This document shows positions 1 to 7,217 of a DNA stretch of 32,444 bases, in pieces. Source of the stretch: Chlamydiota bacterium (GTDB taxonomy: Bacteria > Chlamydiota > Chlamydiia > Chlamydiales > Parachlamydiaceae); NCBI GenBank assembly GCA_013289325.1, contig JABDAE010000018.1, positions 1-32,444 on the forward strand, written 5' to 3'. Positions within the stretch are counted from its first letter, which is position 1. Every line of letters starts with the position of its first letter. Made by a program: the position numbers and the translations under genes. Under the pieces are notes generated by a model. That model saw only the letters and a program-made list of their open reading frames with translations. It was not told the DNA's origin and did no database searches.

Positions 1-1020
1 CTGCATGCGTGCCATCTTCAATGATTTTGCCTTCGCTAAACACTAAGAGGCGGTCCATATGGAAAAGGGTAGAGAGGCGATGTGCAATCACAATCGTCGT
101 CTTGCCTTTCATGAGATGATTTAAACTTTCCTGGATGTAATTTTCCGTCACCGAATCTAACGAAGAGGTCGCTTCATCCAAAATTAAAATAGGGGCATCC
201 TTTAAAATGGCCCTGGCAATGGCAATCCTTTGCCGTTGTCCTCCAGATAGCTTAACGCCCCTTTCCCCTACTAAGGATTGATACCCATCCGGCAATTTTT
301 CAATAAATTCGTGGCAATATTTTCTCTAGCAAAGGTTTTTACATTTAAAATATTGCCGATGCTATCGACAATCTTTCCCGCAGCATGGCTTTTCGCTTCC
401 GAAAAAATTTCTGCATTTTTTTTCGCTTTCTTTGAAAGAAAAATGGCTGTGGTCAGCATAAAAACGCACCAAAAAATCAAGATGCAGGCAAAATAGGGGT
501 GCACCAAAAACATGGCAATGCTTCCGATGATCATCGCTAAAAGCCTTGCGAAAAACTGCTCGATGGCGTGGTTGATAATGGTAGAGGCACTTCTTGCCAT
601 ATCGCTAATTTTATTGCTAAGGCTGCCAGCAAAATGATGTTGAAAATAGCTATAGGAATGCTTTTGGACAAAATCAAAGCTTGCCGTGATGATGTTAACC
701 TTAAGATCTGGAAATGTCTTTATCGCAAGGTAGTCATAAAAGCGAAACGTAACTCCGATGATAACGCTTAAAAATAGATAGAATAGGCTTGGAAACAACA
801 CTGCGTGGAAAAGAGCCTCTTGATCTTTTGTATTGGAAACCCCATCGATGATGAGCTTCATCGCATAAGGAGTTAAGGAGATATTGCTCGCCCACACCAA
901 AGCGACAAAACATAAACCAAGGAGATTCAACTTAAATTTCTTGGCAAAGTGCCATAAAAATTTGGGCAAGGTTTTAGGGATCACATTCATTTGGTCTATC
1001 ATCATATCAAATATGGGCAT
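1..1020 (-). pseudogene. ABC exporter (membrane domain fused to ATPase), internally deleted and frameshifted; runs off the window start
   Basis: From 1020 the reading frame gives about 235 residues of a type IV (MsbA/multidrug-like) ABC exporter membrane domain, ending with the usual KTFARE-type segment, then it stops at 271. In the next frame, from about 319 to the window start, the reading is clean and encodes the second half of an ATPase domain: FIEKLPDGY, signature LSGGQ, Walker [13 protein letters not shown] and the H-loop IAHRLS. Absent between them are the last two membrane helices, the Walker A loop and the Q-loop, roughly 200-240 residues by comparison with the family. The junction lies near 305-320. 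The gene cannot make a working transporter; without Walker A even the ATPase half is dead. It lies downstream of the nucleotide transporter on the same strand, with a long palindrome between. An assembly collapse is an alternative explanation. Confidence 0.85.
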
Positions 1021-1050
1021 TTTATGGCATTCGAACTCTTGCCATTAACT

Positions 1051-1379
1051 TTTTGCATAACCTTTTTTCGTGCTTGTGAGTGCATTCTATTCCTCATATG
1101 TATACTGTCGCTGCTACCGCAGCTCGAATTTTATGTGGTCTTTAACCCCACATTCCACGTCGCATCGCTCCGTTTCATGCGGGGCTCCCCTCTTTAGTCA
1201 CTGCCGTGACTAGCGGCGGCAGCCGCCTTCAGTGTAGCAGCCCCGCATGCAGCGAGCCTTGCGAGCGGAATGTGGGGTTAGAGGCCACATTAGAATTTAA
1301 GCTGCGGCAGCAGCGACAGAACCACAAATGGGTAATAAGATGCACAAAACGCGCACGAAAAAAGGGATGCAAGAGGTCT
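1051..1379. repeat. Long GC-rich imperfect palindrome, copy 1
   Basis: The two halves of this intergenic stretch are imperfect reverse complements: TTTTGCATAACC and CTTTTTTCGTGC on the left face GCACGAAAAAAGGGATGC on the right; TGTCGCTGCTACCGCAGCT faces AGCTGCGGCAGCAGCGACA-like sequence; CCCCACATTCC faces GGAATGTGGGG; CATGCGGGGCT faces AGCCCCGCATG. The centre holds a small hairpin AGTCAC-TGCC-GTGACT. The core at 1145-1278 recurs at 10491-10616 and 11490-11609. It fills the 363-bp gap between the ABC pseudogene and the nucleotide transporter and contains no credible gene. A nonautonomous mobile repeat or a large transcribed hairpin are both possible. I found no clear target duplication. Confidence 0.8.
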
Positions 1380-1383
1380 CATG

Positions 1384-2790
1384 TTAGCAGATCACTTTTT
1401 GAGACTCGATCGACCTCTTAAAGGTGTTTCCAAGAAAAATGGCGATAAAAAACCAAAGAGCCAGAAGTGGAAACCCAAAGGAGCCGCTTAACATCAAATA
1501 AAGAGTGCGCCCTGCCATGACTCCAAATGCGGACTGCAAAGGCGCTAAGAGCATATTAAAAATGGAGCCTGCTTCCTTGGAGGCGCGAGAGCCAAATGTC
1601 TCGATCCAAGCTTGTGCTTTAAAGCGCACATCAGGCGTTGTCGGGATATAAAGCTGCTTTAATGCCGGGCCATTTAATGCATAATTAATGGCCTTTGATC
1701 CGACCATAAGAGCAAAAAGAAATGAGAGACTATTCATGGTTAAAAAGCCAAAAAGGGCAAGAGCCACAATGACCGGCATCGCGGCTAATGCCACACCTAC
1801 TCCAAGATAACGCGTGACGTTGCTGATTCCAAGTAAAAGGCATAGCAAAGAGACCACATTGACAGAAGATCCATAAAGACTTAAGTAATGGCTAAGCGCA
1901 ACGCCTGAATACTGCGCCCCTGCGGCGACTTTAAAATTGAAATCAAAAATTGTCACAATGACTTCGTAGATAAAATTAGCTAAAAAAATTCCGATCAAAT
2001 AGCGATGTTTGAGCATGAGCCGTAACCCTTCCAAAAATCCAGGTTCTTGCTCACTTTCCACTTGGCGCTCATTTTTTCCGTGAAAAGAGGTCAGTAAATC
2101 CCTTGGAGTCGCTCTTAAGTAATAGCGCACAAGCGGGATAATCATGAGGATAAGAATCCCCAAGCATCCCATCGAAAGGGTGTCGGTCGTAAATCCCAAG
2201 CGGTGGGGAAGACCGCCAACCGTATAGGGAGAGAGAATCCCCCCCATTTGACCTAAAGCTACCACAAGGGGAAAGCCCCTTTTTGCCGATGGAGCATCCG
2301 TGGTGTCTGTTGCAAACGCCCAAAATAGCGCGACAACTAAAGAGCCAAAGCTTTCGACAAATAGATACCAGAAATACCCAAGTGCTTTTGTCGCAAGATA
2401 AGAAACCCCTTCTCTTGCGGCAATCACTTCTGCCGGCGCTTGCGCTGCCGACATAAGGGCTGCAAAACATAAAACTGCCACACCATAAAAGGCTGGCAAA
2501 ATGATGAGCATCTTTTCCCTGGATGTGCGCTCTAAAAGCTTTGTATAAAACATCACAAGGGGAAGCAATGTCAAAAGAGAGGCAGTTTTAGCAAAGGGAA
2601 GATCGTGCCGATCGACAAGTTGAATGAAAATGGCATCTTTTAAAGGGCGAAGGGTCCAATAGACTCCGATGATCAATGCAAATATTAGCCCCATCCGCAA
2701 AAACTTCTTAAATTCCTCTTTCTCGAAATTGCCAAAATTAAACCGACAAATCCATTGAAAAAACTGTATTAAACCTGTATTAATATTCAT
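1384..2790 (-). CDS. TLC-family nucleotide transporter (ATP/ADP or NTP/NDP exchange)
   Basis: A 468-residue polytopic membrane protein of the ADP/ATP carrier family used by chlamydiae, rickettsiae and plastids to exchange or import nucleotides. Visible family hallmarks are the N-terminal segment with LRPLKDAIFI (charged lysine in the first helices), a VESFG segment in the middle and about eleven hydrophobic helices spread over the whole length. It is slightly shorter than the usual 500-540 residues. I chose the ATG at 2790 because GAGG lies 6-7 bases before it; the ATG four codons upstream overlaps that ribosome site. Chlamydiae often carry several isoforms with different substrates, and the substrate here cannot be told from sequence. 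It is divergent from a LysR-type regulator, which may control it. Confidence 0.88.
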   Translation of the reverse strand: MNINTGLIQFFQWICRFNFGNFEKEEFKKFLRMGLIFALIIGVYWTLRPLKDAIFIQLVDRHDLPFAKTASLLTLLPLVMFYTKLLERTSREKMLIILPAFYGVAVLCFAALMSAAQAPAEVIAAREGVSYLATKALGYFWYLFVESFGSLVVALFWAFATDTTDAPSAKRGFPLVVALGQMGGILSPYTVGGLPHRLGFTTDTLSMGCLGILILMIIPLVRYYLRATPRDLLTSFHGKNERQVESEQEPGFLEGLRLMLKHRYLIGIFLANFIYEVIVTIFDFNFKVAAGAQYSGVALSHYLSLYGSSVNVVSLLCLLLGISNVTRYLGVGVALAAMPVIVALALFGFLTMNSLSFLFALMVGSKAINYALNGPALKQLYIPTTPDVRFKAQAWIETFGSRASKEAGSIFNMLLAPLQSAFGVMAGRTLYLMLSGSFGFPLLALWFFIAIFLGNTFKRSIESQKVIC

Positions 2791-2846
2791 ATTTAACCTC
2801 ATTTGTGTAAAAAGCTAGCATATTCGATTGAGTTATATTTGTATTG

Positions 2847-2872
2847 TCGATATATTCGATTATAAATATCGA
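2847..2872. promoter_or_regulatory. Candidate operator: inverted repeat between transporter and LysR-type gene
   Basis: TCGATAT and ATATCGA form a perfect 7-bp inverted repeat separated by 12 bases in the 97-bp divergent gap. TATTCGATT occurs nearby twice more or less exactly (from 2821 and 2853). LysR-type regulators usually bind dyads in the divergent region next to their own gene, so this is the natural candidate site. The region is very AT-rich, so chance dyads are possible. Confidence 0.4.
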
Positions 2873-2887
2873 TATTTTGGATATTGA

Positions 2888-3745
2888 ATGAAGAAAATAC
2901 CGCCTAAAATAGATCCTATACATAGATCTCTTCGCAATTTGCGCATTGCAGACTTAGAGCTTTTCATCGCAGCCGCCCACCTAAAAAGTCTTGGACAAGC
3001 CGCATCCCTTCACCACCTAAGCCAAAGCGCTGCAAGTGCGGCCATTCAACGCGTAGAAGTAGCTTTTGGAAGATCTCTTTGCACACATGAAAAAAAGCAG
3101 TTTAGGCTCACAAAGGAGGGTCAACTCCTTTTGCCAAGAGCTGAAACCTGGGTGCAGCATCTTCAAGATACGGTAGCCGCTAAGACTCCATTGCCAATTC
3201 GGATCGCGACAACGCATGCAATTGCACGCGTCGCCGTTGCCTCCATATTAAGTATAGAAAAGATTGAGCTTAAACTGATGCGTCCCGACAGCGCCTATGG
3301 AGCTGTTTTAAGAGATGAAGCAGACATTGCCCTCGTGCTGGATAACGCGCCATGGACAGGTATCATTGCGACAGAAGTGGGAAGGGGCAGCTTTCAATTA
3401 TACTGCGCAAAAAAAGAGATCAAAAAAACAGCTGTCCTATTGCCGGAAGATCAAATCGAAGTATTGACTTTGCAACAGCGCTTTGAACAAGTGTATAGCG
3501 AACCGCTCCTCGTCAAAGCCCGCCTTCCGAGCTGGTCACTCATTGCAGATATCTGCTCAACATCACAAGAAGTTGGCTTTTTACCAAGTTTTTTAGCCCT
3601 ATCAGCGGTGCTTCATCCAGTGTCTTGGCAGCCGGCCCCCTCTCAATACCGAATACTTGCCCTTTATCGCAGCAATGGCGATGTTTTTCAAAGACGACTT
3701 AACCAATTGGTGCAGCGATGGATAGAGGTGTTTGGATCACAGTAA
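2888..3745 (+). CDS. LysR-type transcriptional regulator
   Basis: The 285-residue protein has an N-terminal winged helix-turn-helix typical of LysR proteins at about residues 15-80 (DLELFIAAAHLKSLGQAA, then LSQSAASAAIQRVE, then LTKEGQLLLP). The rest matches the size of a LysR effector-binding domain, which starts after a helical linker at about residue 90. Length is near the usual 290-300. It is transcribed away from the nucleotide transporter across a 97-bp gap with an inverted repeat. Its 3' end overlaps the convergent Nudix gene by 9 bp. The ribosome site is weak (TGGA), with the ATG at 2888 the only start that includes the whole helix-turn-helix region. The inducer is unknown. LysR-type regulators are few in obligate intracellular chlamydiae. 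Confidence 0.85.
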   Translation: MKKIPPKIDPIHRSLRNLRIADLELFIAAAHLKSLGQAASLHHLSQSAASAAIQRVEVAFGRSLCTHEKKQFRLTKEGQLLLPRAETWVQHLQDTVAAKTPLPIRIATTHAIARVAVASILSIEKIELKLMRPDSAYGAVLRDEADIALVLDNAPWTGIIATEVGRGSFQLYCAKKEIKKTAVLLPEDQIEVLTLQQRFEQVYSEPLLVKARLPSWSLIADICSTSQEVGFLPSFLALSAVLHPVSWQPAPSQYRILALYRSNGDVFQRRLNQLVQRWIEVFGSQ

Positions 3746-4987
3746 ATGCCCTTGGTATTGCCCCATTAAAAGGGCATAGGCTAAAAATGGATCTCGCATA
3801 GGTACTTGAGTTATCTGACCATTGATTTCAACTTCCATATAACCTCTTCTAAAACCATCCATAAGCTCTACCAAAGTAAAGGCATATTTGCCCTTGATGG
3901 CTTCGGTTTTATCGTGCTTGGCCTTTTCTTCTATGGTCACGTGTCCTAAGAAAACAGGCACAACGGTTGCTGTCAAACCGGAATCTGGGGTAATAGAGCC
4001 TAAATTCACTAAAGCATCTGTTTGATACCCAGTCTCTTCTAAAGTTTCTCTTTTGGCTGTATCGAGCGGAGTTTCATTGGCTTTAGAAGCCCCTCTTGGG
4101 ATCTCAAATTCCCACGATTGGGTCGCATGGCGAAATGCGACCTGCACCACAATTTTCTTCTGTTGATGATCATCAACAACTGGAAGAGTGGCCACTCCAC
4201 CAATTCGATCTAAATTGCATTTCCACACAATGCGGTTATAGGTGTGTTTAAAACCTTGAGGGGAGATCACGACATCTCGAATCCAAAGCCAAAATTGATC
4301 TTCACATACAACGCCCGGACGAGAGAAACTTGTCGCCAAATCATCTGCCTGCAAGTGAGTCATCCCTTGCGAAATGGATTTGCCATACAATCTTTGATAC
4401 ACTTCCTGTCTAATGGAGGCAATCTCTTTTGGATCGTAAACAATTTGATACGCCCCTTTTTTAAAGTCATTAAGATCCCCTTCGCGCTTTAAGCTCGGAT
4501 ATTTTTCTAACAGCTCAAAATAGCGAGACAAAGCCTTGTCATCTGTGCATTGAGCCGTTGTTTTATCTGTAAAGGCAGGATCTAATACAGTTGCATTGCC
4601 ATTAGGCAGGTCGATCTTTAAGTCACCTTTAAAAATGCTATTCCACACCAAAACCGTTTTAAGGCGGGTGTTATACACTTCCGCCGCCAATGGCGCGCAA
4701 TCATCACTCCCCCTTTCTTTCAGCTTACCTGTTTCAAGCTTATGGTGAACGTCATTGATAAAACGAACTTTATTTTTTAGCTGCGCTAATTCATTTGAGG
4801 AGAGGCATTCAAACAGCGAATTAAAGGTTTGTGATGGGTGCACATCTACTTTGAAAAAACGCCCATTCAAAAAACCAATTTTATATAGCTCCCCTTTACG
4901 GCAGCACTTTTCTATGACGGCGATTTCATCTAAATACCGTGTGTAGGTCACATATTCCATTTGGGAGAGTGGTAGGGCTGGCTGCAT
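3737..4987 (-). CDS. Nudix hydrolase domain protein with a long unrecognised N-terminal region
   Basis: The C-terminal half (about residues 260-400) is a Nudix domain. The box at about residues 299-321 fits G-x5-E-x7-RE-x2-EE-x-G exactly (starts GASKANE, ends RETLEETGY). The following ITPDSGLT segment resembles ADP-ribose pyrophosphatase-type members, which hydrolyse nucleoside diphosphates linked to another group. The first roughly 240 residues match nothing I recognise. They have no signal peptide or membrane helix and look like a folded domain rather than a linker. The whole protein, 416 residues, is about twice the size of a plain Nudix enzyme. AAGGAG sits 8 bases before the ATG, supporting this start. 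The gene is convergent with the LysR-type gene. The true substrate is not predictable from the box alone. Confidence 0.8.
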   Translation of the reverse strand: MQPALPLSQMEYVTYTRYLDEIAVIEKCCRKGELYKIGFLNGRFFKVDVHPSQTFNSLFECLSSNELAQLKNKVRFINDVHHKLETGKLKERGSDDCAPLAAEVYNTRLKTVLVWNSIFKGDLKIDLPNGNATVLDPAFTDKTTAQCTDDKALSRYFELLEKYPSLKREGDLNDFKKGAYQIVYDPKEIASIRQEVYQRLYGKSISQGMTHLQADDLATSFSRPGVVCEDQFWLWIRDVVISPQGFKHTYNRIVWKCNLDRIGGVATLPVVDDHQQKKIVVQVAFRHATQSWEFEIPRGASKANETPLDTAKRETLEETGYQTDALVNLGSITPDSGLTATVVPVFLGHVTIEEKAKHDKTEAIKGKYAFTLVELMDGFRRGYMEVEINGQITQVPMRDPFLAYALLMGQYQGHLL

Positions 4988-5066
4988 ATGTCAACTCCTT
5001 TTCATAAGTAAAGAGACGAACATATCACCAAAATCATCTTCAAGTCAATTCGTATGTGAAATTATC

Positions 5067-5095
5067 TTGATTTTTAACAACTAATTTTATATAAT
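5067..5095 (+). promoter_or_regulatory. Sigma-70-type promoter of the 5180 gene
   Basis: TTGATT, a 17-base spacer, then a perfect TATAAT at 5090-5095, about 85 bases before the start codon of the rightward gene. Spacing and both hexamers are near consensus. The leader after it holds TTAATTAAC twice, of unknown meaning. Confidence 0.6.
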
Positions 5096-5179
5096 TTTTA
5101 TTAATTAACCAGAATTCCAGCTAGAAATTGCTGTTAATTAACAACTTCAATTTTTAAATATAAAATACGGGTGAATTTC

Positions 5180-6322
5180 ATGATGCGAACAACTTATCTC
5201 AACGATCTAGACACTTTAGAAGCTATAATAACAGTTGCAACGGCTTGTGCAGCAAATGGAGAAAATGTTTCAAATGAAATGCAAGAAATCGATAGACGCA
5301 TACAAGAAGCACTTGAAAAGATCAGACCAGAACAAGATGAATCAAGGCTCTATGGTCTGATCGAACAAGCCGCCTCTATTAGACATTTTACACCTATAAA
5401 AAGGCTTGATGCAGATCTGATTAGACTCACCTTTGCAAACGCAATGGCCACACTCACTCTTACGCAAGATAACTTGAAAACCAATTTTAGCGCAGAAAGG
5501 GGGCAAACACAACTGACCGCTTGCACAATCCTTAACGTAATCGATCAATCCCATCATTTTCAAAACGCAATCTCTTTAGTCCAAGGATCACTCACTGAAG
5601 AAAACTGTCCGCTTGAGTATCGCGAGCTGTTCGACGTGATCATCGCTTTAAAGCGGAATTTAGCACACATCGAACAAGAGCACATGCCTACGATACAAAG
5701 GCTGATTTTGCATCCTGAAGAGCGAAATCCTTTGCAGGCAACAGCGAATAAAATCTTACAAATTGCAGAACAAATCTGTCAAAGACCACTATTTCAGTCT
5801 CTTATGACAAACGTAGAAGATGCGTGCAATGTCGGCGTCACGGAAGAGCTAATCGCGGATACATTTTATCACCTTATGCTTGAACAGACTGAACCATTTG
5901 GACTCATCCCCAAAGGGGCCATTTCAGAGCGCGACTCCTATATTTACACGGCATTACCGACTCACACAATCATAGAAGCGCTTGTCCGTTCCAAAGGACT
6001 AAAACAAAACGTCTGGTTACTCGGCAGTAAAGTCGTCACTTCAGAAAATTGCCCTCCAAAGTACCAAGAATTTGCCGCCACGTTATTCCATTTAAAAGAT
6101 GCAATCGACGCATTGACACCAGATCAAATTAAAATGATTAAACTCTCCTACATCAATGAGGATGGAATGGTCATTCCCGAAGATCTACTAAAATTACAAA
6201 CACCTAAGCTCATGGTACTTGCTGGGACGATCAACGATGTCGCAATTAAAATTAGCCAGCTTGACACATTTAAGGCAATTATTGAAAAGGTGTTGGTCTA
6301 TCACGAAGAGATTGCGCCTTAA
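5180..6322 (+). CDS. Unrecognised protein with an internal duplication
   Basis: A 380-residue, mostly helical and apparently soluble protein with no signal peptide or membrane helix. I do not recognise the family. Two segments of roughly 100-130 residues are related. The first runs through FSAERGQTQLT, ILNVIDQS and TEENCPLEYRE; the second through AISERDSYIYT, IIEALVRSK and TSENCPPKYQE. Both continue into a segment beginning LK or ALK. This indicates duplication of one module. A GTG nine bases upstream (5171) is a possible earlier start; I prefer the ATG at 5180 because GGGTGA precedes it at usable distance. The next codon is also ATG. It has its own promoter and is convergent with the glyoxalase-II-like gene, overlapping its end by 4 bp. 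Expression and role are unknown. Confidence 0.6.
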   Translation: MMRTTYLNDLDTLEAIITVATACAANGENVSNEMQEIDRRIQEALEKIRPEQDESRLYGLIEQAASIRHFTPIKRLDADLIRLTFANAMATLTLTQDNLKTNFSAERGQTQLTACTILNVIDQSHHFQNAISLVQGSLTEENCPLEYRELFDVIIALKRNLAHIEQEHMPTIQRLILHPEERNPLQATANKILQIAEQICQRPLFQSLMTNVEDACNVGVTEELIADTFYHLMLEQTEPFGLIPKGAISERDSYIYTALPTHTIIEALVRSKGLKQNVWLLGSKVVTSENCPPKYQEFAATLFHLKDAIDALTPDQIKMIKLSYINEDGMVIPEDLLKLQTPKLMVLAGTINDVAIKISQLDTFKAIIEKVLVYHEEIAP

Positions 6323-7209
6323 AACATATCCTTTTTGCGGCGTAAGAGAGCAAATTCTTCTACAGAATTTGCCAGCAAAAAGGGATTTGCCGCCATTTCA
6401 TCGGCAATAGTTGAGGGAATGGTCGGGTTTCCTCTTAAGCGCATTTGTTTTGCACTCTCCACCATTTTTTGCAGATCTTTATTATCCGGATCGACATTTA
6501 ATGCAAAGGCCCCGTTATTAAGCGTATATTCATGACCGCAATAGATACGGGTATCTTTTGGCAATTTTTTTATCCTTTGCAGCGAATGATACATCTGCTC
6601 GGCAGTCCCTTCAAAAAGCCTTCCACATCCTAGCGAAAATAGTGTGTCGCCGCAAAATAATGCCTTATCCTTTTCAAAATAGTAGGCAATATGGCCCAAA
6701 GTATGTCCAGGGATCTCCATAATCCTAGAAACGGCAGTTGGAGACGGCAACTTAACGCAATCTCTTGAACCAGAATCATTTGCAATGGGGTGGTCCTTCA
6801 CCATTTGGGAATGTCCCACCCCATTGCAAAGTGATTCTAATTCAAGATCTTGCATTAATTTGCCATCTCGAACTGCCGTTTCTAGGATAATGTGCGAAGT
6901 ACTTAATCCAATGGCATGTGAATCGCCCTCTTTTAGCCCTTCATCCACTTCGGGGATCATCTTAGCTTCTTTTAAAGGGCCAATGACACGGCAATTATAA
7001 TATTTTTTAAGTCCCCTAATGCCCGCCGTATGGTCGCTATGGTGATGCGTGATGAGAATCTCATCAAGTGTCATTTGGTGACCTTTAAGTGCCTCAATGA
7101 CCGACACGCTCTCTCCGGGATCCACACATGAGGTGACGTTCGCTTCCCTGTCATAGAGAAGATAGGTATAATTATCAGATAATGTGGGGACTATTATTAT
7201 TTCTAACAT
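6319..7209 (-). CDS. gloB: Glyoxalase II-like metallo-hydrolase carrying an in-frame 56-residue insertion
   Basis: Hydroxyacylglutathione hydrolase-type metallo-beta-lactamase fold. Metal-binding motifs are present: THHHSDH at residues 54-60, PGHTLGH shortly after the insertion, CGDTLF, and YCGHEYT, with the glyoxalase-II C-terminal segment around NPTIPS. The protein is 296 residues; the family is normally about 240-255. Residues 108-163 are encoded by a 163-bp palindromic mobile element plus its 5-bp target duplication. Removing them joins STSHI directly to MEIPGHT and gives 240 residues, the expected size. GAGGAT precedes the ATG. The gene starts 8 bp after the stop of the 777-residue protein, so the two are likely co-transcribed. 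Whether the enlarged enzyme works is unknown; all metal ligands are intact and no stop or frameshift was introduced. Glutathione-thioester specificity is inferred from family only. Confidence 0.88.
   Translation of the reverse strand: MLEIIIVPTLSDNYTYLLYDREANVTSCVDPGESVSVIEALKGHQMTLDEILITHHHSDHTAGIRGLKKYYNCRVIGPLKEAKMIPEVDEGLKEGDSHAIGLSTSHIILETAVRDGKLMQDLELESLCNGVGHSQMVKDHPIANDSGSRDCVKLPSPTAVSRIMEIPGHTLGHIAYYFEKDKALFCGDTLFSLGCGRLFEGTAEQMYHSLQRIKKLPKDTRIYCGHEYTLNNGAFALNVDPDNKDLQKMVESAKQMRLRGNPTIPSTIADEMAANPFLLANSVEEFALLRRKKDMF
6724..6886. mobile_element. 163-bp palindromic mobile element, copy A, inside gloB
   Basis: The element starts CCTAGAAACGGCAGTT and ends AACTGCCGTTTCTAGG, and its two arms pair along almost the whole length around a centre near 6805. 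It is flanked by a perfect 5-bp direct repeat ATAAT (6719-6723 and 6887-6891). Element plus one repeat is 168 bp, exactly 56 codons, so the gloB frame is kept. It matches 18731-18893 (same length) and the partial copy from 32385. It has no transposase and is a MITE-like nonautonomous element. Read in the gloB frame it has no stop, and the opposite strand is also open in one phase. Confidence 0.92.
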
Positions 7210-7217
7210 ATATCCTC

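Noticed and set aside
1206-1421. Open frame across the first GC-rich palindrome
   Set aside because: The GC-rich arms lack stops by composition; there is no ribosome site and it runs into the opposite end of the transporter gene.
2069-2470. 133-codon leftward frame inside the transporter gene
   Set aside because: Overlaps the transporter in another frame; the transporter family match is unambiguous.
6785-6835. Thought of a short non-coding RNA gene or attenuator for the central hairpin in gloB
   Set aside because: The hairpin is the centre of the mobile element, and its position inside a coding region is explained by insertion.
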